Source of the DNA: Mycobacterium malmoense | Lineage (GTDB): Bacteria > Actinomycetota > Actinomycetes > Mycobacteriales > Mycobacteriaceae | Direction of reading: 5' to 3' | DNA length: 64,000 nt | NCBI RefSeq assembly: GCF_019645855.1 | Contig: NZ_CP080999.1 | Coordinates: 2,170,001 to 2,234,000, forward strand | In this document: positions 16,881 through 26,000 of the stretch, in pieces | How positions within the stretch are numbered: position 1 is the first letter of the stretch | Layout: each line of letters starts with the position of its first letter | Position numbers and translations under genes: made by a program | The notes under the pieces: generated by a model | The model's database searches: none | What the model saw: only the letters and a program-made list of their open reading frames with translations | What the model was told of the DNA's origin: nothing

Positions 16881-17729
16881 ATGAAGCTGGCCCGCCCGGA
16901 CGTCTTCCATCCCCGCATCGTGCTTGCCGGCTATAGGCGGCACGTCGCCGGGGACGGGGACGACGCCGGGCTCGTGCCCGCGCTGCGGCGGCGCGGCCTG
17001 CACGCGCGCTGGTTGGCGTGGGACGACCCGGAAACCGGCCGCGCGGACCTGGTGATTCTGCGGGCCACCCGCGACTACGCCGACCGGCTCGACGAGTTCC
17101 TGGCCTGGACCACCGGCGTGGCCAACCTGCTCAACGCCCCCGCCGTCGTCGCCTGGAACGCCGACCGGCGCTATCTGGGCGACCTGGCGGGGCGGGGGGT
17201 GCCGACGGTGCCGGGCGAGGTAGTGGCGCCGGGCGCGCGAATCCGGTTGCCGCGCACCGGCGACGTCTTCGTCGGCCCGTCGATCGGCACCGGCACCCGC
17301 CGTTGCGCCGACCGGGCCGCGGCCGCCGCCCGCGTCGCCGAGTTGCACGAGGCCGGCCGGAGCGCGCTGGTGCAGCCGGGCGCCGCGGCCGCCGAGACGG
17401 TGCTGGTGTTCCTCGGCGGCAAGCCGTCGCACGCGTTCACCGGCGCCGGCGAAGCGATGGCCGAGCCCGACTTCGAACTCTGGGACGTCGGCGCCGCCGC
17501 CCTGGCCGCCGCCGCGGCCCACGTGGGCGTCGTGCCGAGCGAGCTGCTCTACGCCCGCGCCCACCTACTCGGCGAGCGGCTGCTCGAACTGCAGCTGGTG
17601 GAGCCGTCGCTGGGCTGGCGCCGGCTGGACCCCGACGGCCGCGACCTCGGCCAGCGCCGGTTCGCACTGGCGGTGGAGTCAGCGTGCGAGCGGCTGGGGC
17701 TCGGCCCGCTCTCGCATAGACGCCCATAG
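16881..17729 (+). CDS. ATP-grasp-like protein (Rv1455-like)
   Basis: The 282-residue product resembles small ATP-grasp ligase-like proteins. It has NLLNAPAVVAWNADRRYLGDL around residue 85, a DVFVGPSIGTGTRRCADR lysine/arginine-poor equivalent of the nucleotide-binding strand near residue 130, and VLVFLGGKPSHAF near residue 175. The substrate is unknown. An in-frame ATG at 16860 overlaps the start codon of divergent qor. I used the next ATG at 16881, but the choice is uncertain. The last 51 bases overlap the 3' end of convergent ctaA. Position and order match Rv1455. Confidence 0.7.
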   Translation: MKLARPDVFHPRIVLAGYRRHVAGDGDDAGLVPALRRRGLHARWLAWDDPETGRADLVILRATRDYADRLDEFLAWTTGVANLLNAPAVVAWNADRRYLGDLAGRGVPTVPGEVVAPGARIRLPRTGDVFVGPSIGTGTRRCADRAAAAARVAELHEAGRSALVQPGAAAAETVLVFLGGKPSHAFTGAGEAMAEPDFELWDVGAAALAAAAAHVGVVPSELLYARAHLLGERLLELQLVEPSLGWRRLDPDGRDLGQRRFALAVESACERLGLGPLSHRRP

Positions 17730-18656
17730 CGCCGCGGTGGCCGCCGTGCACGCCGCCGCACCGGCCACGTGGACCGCGACCAGGGCCGCGGGCACGCCGG
17801 TGAAGTATTGCGCGGTGCCCACGGCGGCCTGCGCGCACACCAGGGCAACCAGCACGCCGAGCCGCAGCAGGATGGCCCGCGCGGCGCCCACCGCCAGCAG
17901 CCCGAAACCCAGCCCGACCAGCAGCGCCAGATAGGCCACCAGCAGCGACGAATGCGCGTGCACCAGCGTGGTGATCTCGACCCTCAGCCGCGGCACCGCC
18001 CGGCTGGGGCTGCGGTCACCGGCGTGCGGGCCGGCCGCGGTCACCAGCGTGCCAGTCACCAGCACCGCCGCCAGATTCACCGCGCTCAGCGCCGTCAGCG
18101 CCCGCAGCGGCCTGCCCACCCGGTCGTCGACCACCCCGTCGTCGGGCTCGCCGACCTTGACGTAGAGCAGCACCGACAGCCACACCATCGTCATCGACGT
18201 CAGCAGGTGAATGGCCACCGTCCACCACAGCAGCCCGGTGCGCACCGTGATGCCGCCGATCACCGCCTGCACCACCGTCGACACCGGCATCAGCCACGCG
18301 TAGACCAGGACCTCGGCGCGCCGGCGCGCCCGGGTCACGGCCAGCACGGCCAGTATCGCGGCGATCACCACCGCGAAGGTGACCATCCGGTTGCCGAATT
18401 CGACGGCCTGGTGGACGCGCGGCACCTCCGCGTGCGCCACCGGGGTGAAGCTGCCCGGAAAGCACTGCGGCCAGGTGGGGCAACCCAGTCCCGACGCGGT
18501 GACGCGGACGATCGCGCCGGTGACGGCGATGCCGCCCTGGGTGAGGATGACGAACGCGGCGACGATCCGCTGGACACGCAGGCTGGGGTAGGGGAGCAGG
18601 TCCACCACCCGCAGCAGCGCTCGTCCTAGCACCGCCCGATCGTAAGGCAACGACAA
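17679..18656 (-). CDS. ctaA: Haem A synthase (COX15/CtaA)
   Basis: CtaA oxidises the C8 methyl of haem O to a formyl group, giving haem A for the aa3-type terminal oxidase. The 325-residue membrane protein shows about eight hydrophobic helices. Family features include GAIVRVTASGLGCPTWPQCF near residue 48, with a conserved cysteine pair, and haem-ligand histidines in VHQAVEFGNR, TVAIHLLTS and HAHSSLLV. It works directly after CtaB (13022-13975). The gene overlaps the convergent ATP-grasp-like gene by 51 bases, a longer tail-to-tail overlap than usual. Confidence 0.92.
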   Translation of the reverse strand: MSLPYDRAVLGRALLRVVDLLPYPSLRVQRIVAAFVILTQGGIAVTGAIVRVTASGLGCPTWPQCFPGSFTPVAHAEVPRVHQAVEFGNRMVTFAVVIAAILAVLAVTRARRRAEVLVYAWLMPVSTVVQAVIGGITVRTGLLWWTVAIHLLTSMTMVWLSVLLYVKVGEPDDGVVDDRVGRPLRALTALSAVNLAAVLVTGTLVTAAGPHAGDRSPSRAVPRLRVEITTLVHAHSSLLVAYLALLVGLGFGLLAVGAARAILLRLGVLVALVCAQAAVGTAQYFTGVPAALVAVHVAGAAACTAATAALWASMRERAEPQPLAR

Positions 18657-18677
18657 CTACGGCCCGTAGTAGGGATG

Positions 18678-19457
18678 TCAGCTGAACCGAAACCAGCGCA
18701 GCGCGGCCAGCGCCGCGACCGCGCCCCACACCGCCAGCACGACGATCCCGAACCAGTCCACCGACAGGCTCATCGCCTGGGAGAGCGCCTCGGTGAGCGC
18801 GCCCGACGGGGTGAGCCGCGCCGCCCACTTGACCGCCGCCGGAATCATGCCGGTTTCCACGGTCAGCCCGCCGAGCCCGGCGAAGACGAACCACAGCAGG
18901 TTGGCGACCGCGAGCACGATCTCGGCCCGCAGCGTCCCGCCGAGTAACAGGCCGAGGGCCGCGAAGCCAGCCGTGCCCAGCGCGATGACCGCCGCGCCCA
19001 GCGCCAACGCCGCAAGAGCCGGACGCCAGCCGAGCGCAAAACCAATGGCGCCCAACAGGATTGCCTGCAAGAACACCACGGCGACCACCGCCAGCGACTT
19101 GCCGGCGATGATTCCCCAGACCGGCAGCGGGGTGGCCCCCAGCCGTTTCAAAGCCCCGTAGCGACGATCGAACGCGACCGCGATCGCCTGCCCGGTGAAC
19201 GCCGTCGAGATCACCGCCAGCGCCATGATCACGGGCACGAACGTGGCGGCGCGGTTGTGGCCGAACGAGCCGAGCGGCAGCAGCGTGAGTCCGACCAGCA
19301 GCGTGATCGGGATGAACATGGTCAGCAGCAGCTGTTCGCCGTTGCGCAGCAGCAGCTTGAGCTCCAGGCCGAACTGCGCGGCCAGCATCCGCGGCACGGC
19401 ACTGGGGCGCGGGTCGGGGGCGAAGGTCCCCGGCGGGAAGGTCGGACCGCTCGTCAT
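18678..19457 (-). CDS. ABC transporter permease, ABC-2 type
   Basis: This 259-residue integral membrane protein is the channel part of an ABC exporter. About six hydrophobic helices are seen, with the ABC-2 features FDRRYGALKRLGATPLPVW in the first cytoplasmic loop. The ATG at 19457 overlaps the stop of the ATPase gene (19454), so the pair is translationally coupled. The same frame stays open upstream to 20225 only as noise within the ATPase gene. It matches Rv1457c by position. The substrate is unknown; the neighbourhood (mptB, ctaA) hints at envelope or haem-related export, but nothing here shows it. Confidence 0.88.
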   Translation of the reverse strand: MTSGPTFPPGTFAPDPRPSAVPRMLAAQFGLELKLLLRNGEQLLLTMFIPITLLVGLTLLPLGSFGHNRAATFVPVIMALAVISTAFTGQAIAVAFDRRYGALKRLGATPLPVWGIIAGKSLAVVAVVFLQAILLGAIGFALGWRPALAALALGAAVIALGTAGFAALGLLLGGTLRAEIVLAVANLLWFVFAGLGGLTVETGMIPAAVKWAARLTPSGALTEALSQAMSLSVDWFGIVVLAVWGAVAALAALRWFRFS

Positions 19458-20404
19458 CGCAACTTCCTGCCGGTGAGGTCGAGGAACACGTCCTCGAGGC
19501 TGCGTTGCTCGACACGCATGTCGGTGGCCAGCACGTCGATCTGCGCGCACCACGCCGTGACGGTCGCCAGCACCTGCGGGTCGACCGGGCCCTCGACCAG
19601 GTACTCGCCCGGCGTTATCTCGGTGGCCTTGTAGTCCTCGGGCAGGGCGGACGCCAACAGGGACAGGTCGAGCCGCGGCGGCGCGGTGAACCGCAGCTGG
19701 CCCTTGGCGCCGGTGCGCATCAGCTCCGCCGGTGTGCCCGCGGCCACCGTGACCCCGCGGTCGATGATGACGAGCCGGTCGGCGAGCTCCTCGGCCTCCT
19801 TGAGCTGGTGGGTGGTCAGCACCACCGTCACGCCGTCGCGGCGCAGCGCGTCGATCAGCTCCCACACCAGCAGCCGGGCGTGAGCGTCCATGCCGGCGGT
19901 GGGCTCGTCGAGGAACACCAGCTCGGGACGGCCGACCAGCGCGCAGGCCAGCGCGAGCCGCTGCTGCTGCCCGCCGGAGAGCCGCCGATAGGTGGTGCGG
20001 GCCGCGTCGGTGAGGCCCAGGGTGTCCAGCAGCCACGCCGGGTCCAGCGGGTCGGCGGCGTAGGCGGCCACCAGGTTGAGCATTTCCCCGGCGCGCGCCG
20101 CCGGGTAGCCGCCCCCGCCCTGCAACATCACCCCGATGCGGGCGCGCAGGCGCGCGTTGTCGGCGATCGGGTCCAGGCCGAGCACCTGTATCGTCCCGGC
20201 GTCCGGGCGGACGAAGCCCTCGCACATCTCGACCGTCGTGGTCTTGCCGGCGCCGTTGGGGCCCAGCAGGGCCAGCACCTCGGCGGCGCGCACCTCCAGA
20301 TCGAGGTTGGAGACGGCTTCAACAACGGCCCCGCTCGGCCCGTATCGCTTGGTCACCCCGCGCAGCCGCACCACCGTTTCGGGGACTTGGGGGGCCGAGT
20401 TCAC
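19454..20404 (-). CDS. ABC transporter ATP-binding protein
   Basis: The 316-residue cytoplasmic ATPase powers the adjacent permease. It has Walker A LLGPNGAGKTTT near residue 46, a Q-loop in GVMLQGGGGYP, the signature LSGGQQQRLALA near residue 140, Walker B LVFLDEPTAG and the switch TTHQL. A C-terminal extension of about 90 residues follows, as in DrrA/CcmA-like exporters. It starts immediately after mptB (overlap at 20401-20404), so mptB, the ATPase and the permease form one transcription unit on the minus strand. It corresponds to Rv1458c. Confidence 0.93.
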   Translation of the reverse strand: MNSAPQVPETVVRLRGVTKRYGPSGAVVEAVSNLDLEVRAAEVLALLGPNGAGKTTTVEMCEGFVRPDAGTIQVLGLDPIADNARLRARIGVMLQGGGGYPAARAGEMLNLVAAYAADPLDPAWLLDTLGLTDAARTTYRRLSGGQQQRLALACALVGRPELVFLDEPTAGMDAHARLLVWELIDALRRDGVTVVLTTHQLKEAEELADRLVIIDRGVTVAAGTPAELMRTGAKGQLRFTAPPRLDLSLLASALPEDYKATEITPGEYLVEGPVDPQVLATVTAWCAQIDVLATDMRVEQRSLEDVFLDLTGRKLR

Positions 20405-22155
20405 GTGGAGTCAGCGTAGGCGTCCGGTGTCGCCTTGGAACGAGGGGTCTCGCCGTTCGGCGACGCGTCCGTGACCGGTTGCTCGGGTTCGCGGCCCTCG
20501 GTCGGCTTCTGGGGTGGCAGTGGTCGCCACGGCAACCGGGTGTACGTCAACGCGATGAGCGCCGCGACGATGACGGTGCTGGCCAGGGTGGCGTCGACGA
20601 TCTGAAACAGCGCGAAGCGATCCCCGTTGGCCGTCGGGCCGAAGATGCCGACGACGAGGGTGACGACGATCGCCGCCACCCGGAAGCCGGTGCGGGTCGC
20701 CCAGGCGGCCAGCGGGATGATCGCCCACAGCAGATACCACGGCTGCACGACGGGAAACAGCAGCACGGTGACGCCCAGGGCGACGCCCAGGCCGCCGATC
20801 GGGTGCAGCCGCCCGCGGAAGACGGCCACCAGTAGCCAGGCCACCACCACCGTGATGATCAGCACGCCGATGGCGCGGGTCAGCCCCAACACCGCGGTGG
20901 TGTGGTCCCCGAGGCCCAGCAGGATCCCCACCTGGCCGGTGCCCAGGGCCAGCAGCGTGGGCGGGGACATCCAGCTGCGCACCACGTTGGCGGTGCCCAG
21001 CGTGTACATCCAGCCAAACCCCAGGCCGCTGGCCCAGCCGACCAGGGCCATCACCGCCAGCGCCAGCCCCGACATCGCGCCGCCGGCCAACAGCAGCGCT
21101 TTCAGGGTGCCGCCGCAGCGATAGGCCAGCGCCATCGTGACGAAGCCCAGCGCCAGCAGCGACGGCAGCTTCACCTGCGACGACAGCACGATCAGGATCG
21201 AACCCGCCAGCAGCATGCCCAACGGTTCCCAGTCCCGGGCGGTCTTGGTTGCCCAGCTTCTCCTCCGGTCATCGGCCGGCATCGTCGCTGGGCGCAGCCA
21301 CGAGGTGGGCAGAAGCCGCGGCGAGTCGATACCGCGCAACGCGAATTCGGCGCCGGCCAGCATCAGCCCAAGCATCAGCGCCTCGTTGTGGACGCCGGCG
21401 ACCAGGTGCATGATCAGCAGCGGATTGGCCGCGCCCAGCCACAACGCGCTGACCTCGGCCACGCCGCAGCGCCGGGCCAGGCGCGGGGTCGCCCACACGA
21501 TCAGGCCCACGCCGACCAACACCACAAGCCGGTGGCAGAGCACCGCGGCGACGATGTTCTCCCCGGTCAGGGCGGAGATTCCGCGCCCGATCCACAGGAA
21601 CAAGGGGCCGTAGGGCGCCGGCGTCTCCCGCCACAGAGTGGGCACGGACAGCGTGAACACGTGGGACAGGCCCAGGCCCGACGCCGGGCCCACCCGGTAG
21701 GGGTCGAGCCCCTCCAGCGAGATCTGGCTCTGGGCCAGGTAGGAGTACACGTCCTTGCTGTACATCGGCGGCGCGATCAGCAGCGGCAGCGTCCACAGCA
21801 GCAGGGTGCGGTCCAGGTCGCCGCGCGACATGCGCCTGCTGCCCAGCGCGAACCGGCCGAGCATCAACCACGCCAGCGCCATCATGACGGCCCCCGTCGT
21901 CGTCATGGTCAACGACACGGTCTGGATTCGCGACGGCAGGTTGAGCAGCCGCACCCCGAACGTGGGGTCCTGCACGACGGGCCGCGCCCCGGCGCCCAGC
22001 GCGCCGATCGCCATCAGGACGGTGCCGGTGGCGCCGAACAGCCGGGTGCGCTGCAGTGCGGTGAGTTCGGTATCGTTCAGCGGCGAGCCCACCGCCTGCT
22101 CGTCGCCGTGCAAGCTGGCGATCGACGAACTCAGCGTGTGGTGGCGGGCTGCCAT
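20401..22155 (-). CDS. mptB: Alpha-(1->6) mannopyranosyltransferase MptB
   Basis: MptB is a polyprenyl-phosphomannose-dependent GT-C glycosyltransferase that builds the early alpha-1,6-mannan core of lipomannan. The 584-residue product has about 13 hydrophobic helices. It contains the loop MYSKDVYSYLAQSQI (after helix 3) with acidic residues of the expected catalytic type, and PVVQPWYLLWAIIPLAAWA near the C-terminus. I selected the ATG at 22155 (MAARHHTLS), which matches Rv1459c, rather than an upstream in-frame ATG at 22203. The gene is divergent from sufR with about 90 bases between the starts. Confidence 0.94.
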   Translation of the reverse strand: MAARHHTLSSSIASLHGDEQAVGSPLNDTELTALQRTRLFGATGTVLMAIGALGAGARPVVQDPTFGVRLLNLPSRIQTVSLTMTTTGAVMMALAWLMLGRFALGSRRMSRGDLDRTLLLWTLPLLIAPPMYSKDVYSYLAQSQISLEGLDPYRVGPASGLGLSHVFTLSVPTLWRETPAPYGPLFLWIGRGISALTGENIVAAVLCHRLVVLVGVGLIVWATPRLARRCGVAEVSALWLGAANPLLIMHLVAGVHNEALMLGLMLAGAEFALRGIDSPRLLPTSWLRPATMPADDRRRSWATKTARDWEPLGMLLAGSILIVLSSQVKLPSLLALGFVTMALAYRCGGTLKALLLAGGAMSGLALAVMALVGWASGLGFGWMYTLGTANVVRSWMSPPTLLALGTGQVGILLGLGDHTTAVLGLTRAIGVLIITVVVAWLLVAVFRGRLHPIGGLGVALGVTVLLFPVVQPWYLLWAIIPLAAWATRTGFRVAAIVVTLVVGIFGPTANGDRFALFQIVDATLASTVIVAALIALTYTRLPWRPLPPQKPTEGREPEQPVTDASPNGETPRSKATPDAYADST

Positions 22156-22231
22156 CAGAGCAGCGTAGCCGGTGTGACCAGCACAACCGCCGACAGAGGG
22201 CACCCTTGCTAGACCGATCCCCGGAATTGCG

Positions 22232-22248
22232 TCACACTGGTGTTGTGA
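22232..22248. promoter_or_regulatory. Candidate SufR operator overlapping the sufR start
   Basis: TCACA (22232-22236) and TGTGA (22244-22248) form an inverted repeat spaced by seven bases. The inner reading ACACT-N5-TGTGA (22234-22248) equals the SufR binding motif described for M. tuberculosis, as I remember it. The right half-site covers the GTG start codon of sufR at 22245. Bound apo- or holo-SufR would therefore block RNA polymerase or the very first bases of a leaderless transcript, giving negative autoregulation of the whole suf operon. The exact transcription start cannot be read from sequence. Confidence 0.72.
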
Positions 22249-23054
22249 AAATCCCCGTGGTTCCAGCGGCCGTCGCTGCGCCGGTGCAGGACGGTCACAC
22301 CCGTCGTGCCATCGTGCGGTTGCTGCTGGAATCCGGATCGATCACCGCCGGCGAGATCGGTGACCGGCTGGGCCTGGCGGCCGCCGGTGTGCGGCGTCAC
22401 CTCGACGCGCTCGTCGAGGCGGGTGACGCCGAGTCGACGGCCGCCGCGGCGTGGCAGCAGGCAGGCCGCGGGCGCCCCGCGAAGCGCTTCCGGCTGACCG
22501 CGGCCGGTCGGGCCAAGCTCGACCACGCCTATGACGACCTGGCGGCGGCGGCCATGCGGCAACTGCGGGAGATCGGCGGCGAGGACGCGGTGCAGACGTT
22601 CGCCCGGCGGCGCATCGACGCGATCTTGGCCGGTGTCGAGGCGGCCGACAGCGCCGACGACGCCGCGATCGAGGCGGCCGCCGAGCGGGTCGCCGCGGCG
22701 CTGACCAAGGCCGGCTACGTCGCCACCACGACGCGCGTTGGCCCACCGATCCACGGCGTGCAGATCTGCCAGCACCACTGCCCGGTGTCGCACGTCGCCG
22801 AGGAATTCCCGGAGCTGTGTGAAGCCGAGCGGCAGGCGATGGCCGAGGTGCTCGGGACCCACGTGCAGCGGTTGGCGACCATCGTCAACGGCGACTGCGC
22901 CTGCACCACCCACGTACCCCTCACCGTGCCCATCACTGTGCCTGTCTCGAAGGCGCCCGGCCCGCGCCGCGCCGGCGACGATGCAGGGCGAAGCGATGCG
23001 GAGGAGCGGCGCCACATGACCGACACCACGAGCATCGAAGGAGCGTCGATATGA
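22245..23054 (+). CDS. sufR: Fe-S-sensing transcriptional repressor SufR
   Basis: SufR represses the suf operon and responds to Fe-S status, iron and nitric oxide through a 4Fe-4S cluster. The 269-residue product has an N-terminal winged helix-turn-helix (about residues 15-75, with GDRLGLAAAGVRRHLDALVE). It also has a C-terminal cysteine set, CQHHCPVSH near residue 175 and NGDCACTTH near residue 220, suited to bind the cluster. I chose the GTG at 22245 because the frame further upstream (TTG 22206) would run through the operator. The TGA overlaps the sufB ATG at 23051. Confidence 0.92.
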   Translation: MKIPVVPAAVAAPVQDGHTRRAIVRLLLESGSITAGEIGDRLGLAAAGVRRHLDALVEAGDAESTAAAAWQQAGRGRPAKRFRLTAAGRAKLDHAYDDLAAAAMRQLREIGGEDAVQTFARRRIDAILAGVEAADSADDAAIEAAAERVAAALTKAGYVATTTRVGPPIHGVQICQHHCPVSHVAEEFPELCEAERQAMAEVLGTHVQRLATIVNGDCACTTHVPLTVPITVPVSKAPGPRRAGDDAGRSDAEERRHMTDTTSIEGASI

Positions 23055-26000
23055 CCCTCACACCCGAGGCCAGCAAGAGCGGCACCGCGCCGCTGACCCA
23101 GGAAGAGGCCATCGCCTCCCTGGGCCGGTACGGCTACGGCTGGGCGGACTCCGACACCGCGGGGGCCAGCGCGCAGCGTGGGCTGTCCGAGGCGGTGGTC
23201 CGCGACATCTCCGCGAAGAAGGACGAGCCCGAATGGATGCTGCAGAACCGGCTGAAGGCGCTGCGCATCTTCGAGCGCAAGCCCATGCCGACGTGGGGCG
23301 CCAACCTCGAGGGCATCGACTTCGAGAACATCAAGTACTTCGTGCGCTCCACCGAAAAGCAGGCCGCGAGTTGGGAAGAGTTGCCAGAGGATATTCGGAA
23401 TACCTACGACCGGTTGGGAATTCCCGAAGCGGAAAAGCAAAGGTTGGTTGCTGGGGTAGCCGCACAGTACGAGTGCTTGGCCGGTGACACCCTGGTGTGG
23501 ACCGCCAATCGCGGCCAGATCCCAATCAAGGATGTTGGGTTCGGCGATCGGGTCTTCGCCTATGACGAGGGGGCGGAGCGATTCATCGTGGCGCCGGTTA
23601 AGGCGTCGGCGCAGACCGACACCCGGCTCACCTACGCGGTGAAGACGACGCGCCGCGGTATCCGAGCGACCGAAAATCACCCGATGCTGGTGCTGCGCGA
23701 TGAGCGCAAGCCAGGTCGCCAGCGCAGCCGGTACGCGCGTCGGTGGGTGACTGTCGGCGAGATCAAGCCGGGCGATTTCATCGCCGTGCCGCGGCAGGTG
23801 CCCGAATTTGGTGCGAGCGTTGATCTTCCGAGTGTTCCCGGGTTCAAGTCGCCGGCAACGAGTTCCGTCGACCTGATGTGGCTTCTGGGTCTGTACATCG
23901 GCGACGGCAACCTGCATCTCTCGACGAGGACGTATCGCGTTCAGTTCGCGATCCCCGCAACGGATGTCGAGCTTCGTGCCGAGCTGGCGCGCGTCGTGAA
24001 CGACTTGTTCGGTCTCCGTTGCATAGAAGCCGACGAGTACCGCGTCGTGGTGAACTCCAAGGCATTAACCGAGTTGATTGTCGAGCTCGGCTTCGGCGGT
24101 TTGTCGCTGACGAAGCGGGTACCCGACTGGGTCTATGGCTTGCCTGTCGATCAGCGGCTGGCATTCCTCGGCGGCTGGGTTGACGCTGACGGCTATGTAA
24201 GCCCGGATAAGAGCGGTTCAATCCTGCTGACCTGCGCCAACGAGGCGCTTATCGGCCAAGCGCGCGAATTGGCCCAGCTGTCTGGATTGCGGACGGGCGG
24301 TCCATGGTCATTTACCCAGCCATACCGGCACGCGCCAGAGCGCATGCAGATCGCTTGGCGGCTCGGCATTTCCGGCGAGTTCGAGCGGCTTGGTTGCCGC
24401 AACGTCAAGCGAACCGGGCGCTTCGGCCGACGTCGGTACGCGCATTCGTCCAACGGTGCGCACGGGACGACGATTCGGGCACACACCAACGAATGGCTCG
24501 GCTTCGAGCGGGTCAAGTCGATCGAACCGTACGCGGTGGAACCGGTCTACGACATCGAGGTCGACGGGCCGCACAACTTTGTGGCCGAAGGTTTGGTGGT
24601 GCACAACTCGGAGGTGGTGTACCACCAGATCCGGGAAGACCTTGAAGCGCAAGGGGTTATCTTCCTTGACACCGATACGGGCTTGCGCGAGCACCCCGAG
24701 ATCTTCAAGCAGTACTTTGGCACCGTGATTCCGGCTGGGGACAACAAGTTCTCGGCGCTGAACACGGCTACGTGGTCGGGCGGCTCTTTTATTTACGTGC
24801 CGCCGGGTGTCCACGTCGACATCCCGCTGCAGGCCTATTTCCGGATCAACACCGAGAACATGGGCCAGTTCGAGCGGACGCTGATCATCGCCGACGAAGG
24901 CTCTTATGTGCACTACGTTGAGGGCTGTCTGCCGGCCGGTGAGTTGATCACGACCGGCGACGGCGACGTGCGACCCATCGAGTCGATCCGGGTCGGTGAC
25001 TACGTCACCGGCCACGATGGGCGGCCACATCGCGTGACCGCTGTGCAAATGCGCGACCTCAACGGTGAGCTCTTCAGCTTCACGCCGATGTCACCCGCCA
25101 ACGAATTCTCCGTTACGGCAGAGCATCCCCTGCTGGTCGTTCCGCGCGACGAGGTGCGTGTCCCGCGCAAGGAGCGCAACGGGTGGAAGGCGGAGGTCGA
25201 CAGCGCCAAGCTGCGTCGAGCCGCACCGCGGTGGATCGCGGCCAAGGACGTGGCCGAGGGTGACTTCCTGGTCTACCCCAAGCCGAAGCCCATCCCGCAC
25301 AAGACGGTTCTGCCGCTGGAGTTCGCGCGGCTGGCCGGCTACTACCTGGCCGAGGGGCATGCTTGCCTCACCAATGGCTGTGAGTCGCTGGTGTTCTCGT
25401 TCCATAGTGACGAATTCGAGTACGTCGAAGAGGTGCGGCAGGCGTGCAAGTCGCTGTATGAGGCTGCAGGCTCGGTCCTCATCGAGGAGCACAAGCATTC
25501 CGCTCGCGTGATGGTTTACACCAAGGCCGGCTACGCGGCCATGCGCCAGCACGTCGGGTCGGGCTCGGCCAACAAGAAGCTGTCCGACACCCTGATGCGT
25601 CAGGACGAGACCTTCCTGCGCGAGCTGGTCGACGCCTACGTGAATGGCGACGGCAACGTCATCCGGCGTGGCGGCGCGCTGTGGAAGCGGGTGCACACGA
25701 CGTCGCGTGTCTGGGCCTTCCAGCTGCAGTCGATTCTGGCTCGGCTAGGTCGCTACGCGACCGTCGAACTGCGTCGACCGGGCGGCCCCGGGGTGATCAT
25801 GGGCCGCAACGTCGTTCGCAAAGACATCTACCAGGTCCAGTGGACCGAGGGCGGGCGTGGACCGAGGCAGGCCCGCGATTGCGGCGACTACTTCGCGGTG
25901 CCGATCAAGAAGCGTGCCGTGCGCGAGGCACACGAGCCGGTGTACAACCTCGATGTCGAGGAGCCCGACAGCTACCTTGCTTATGGGTTCGCCGTCCACA

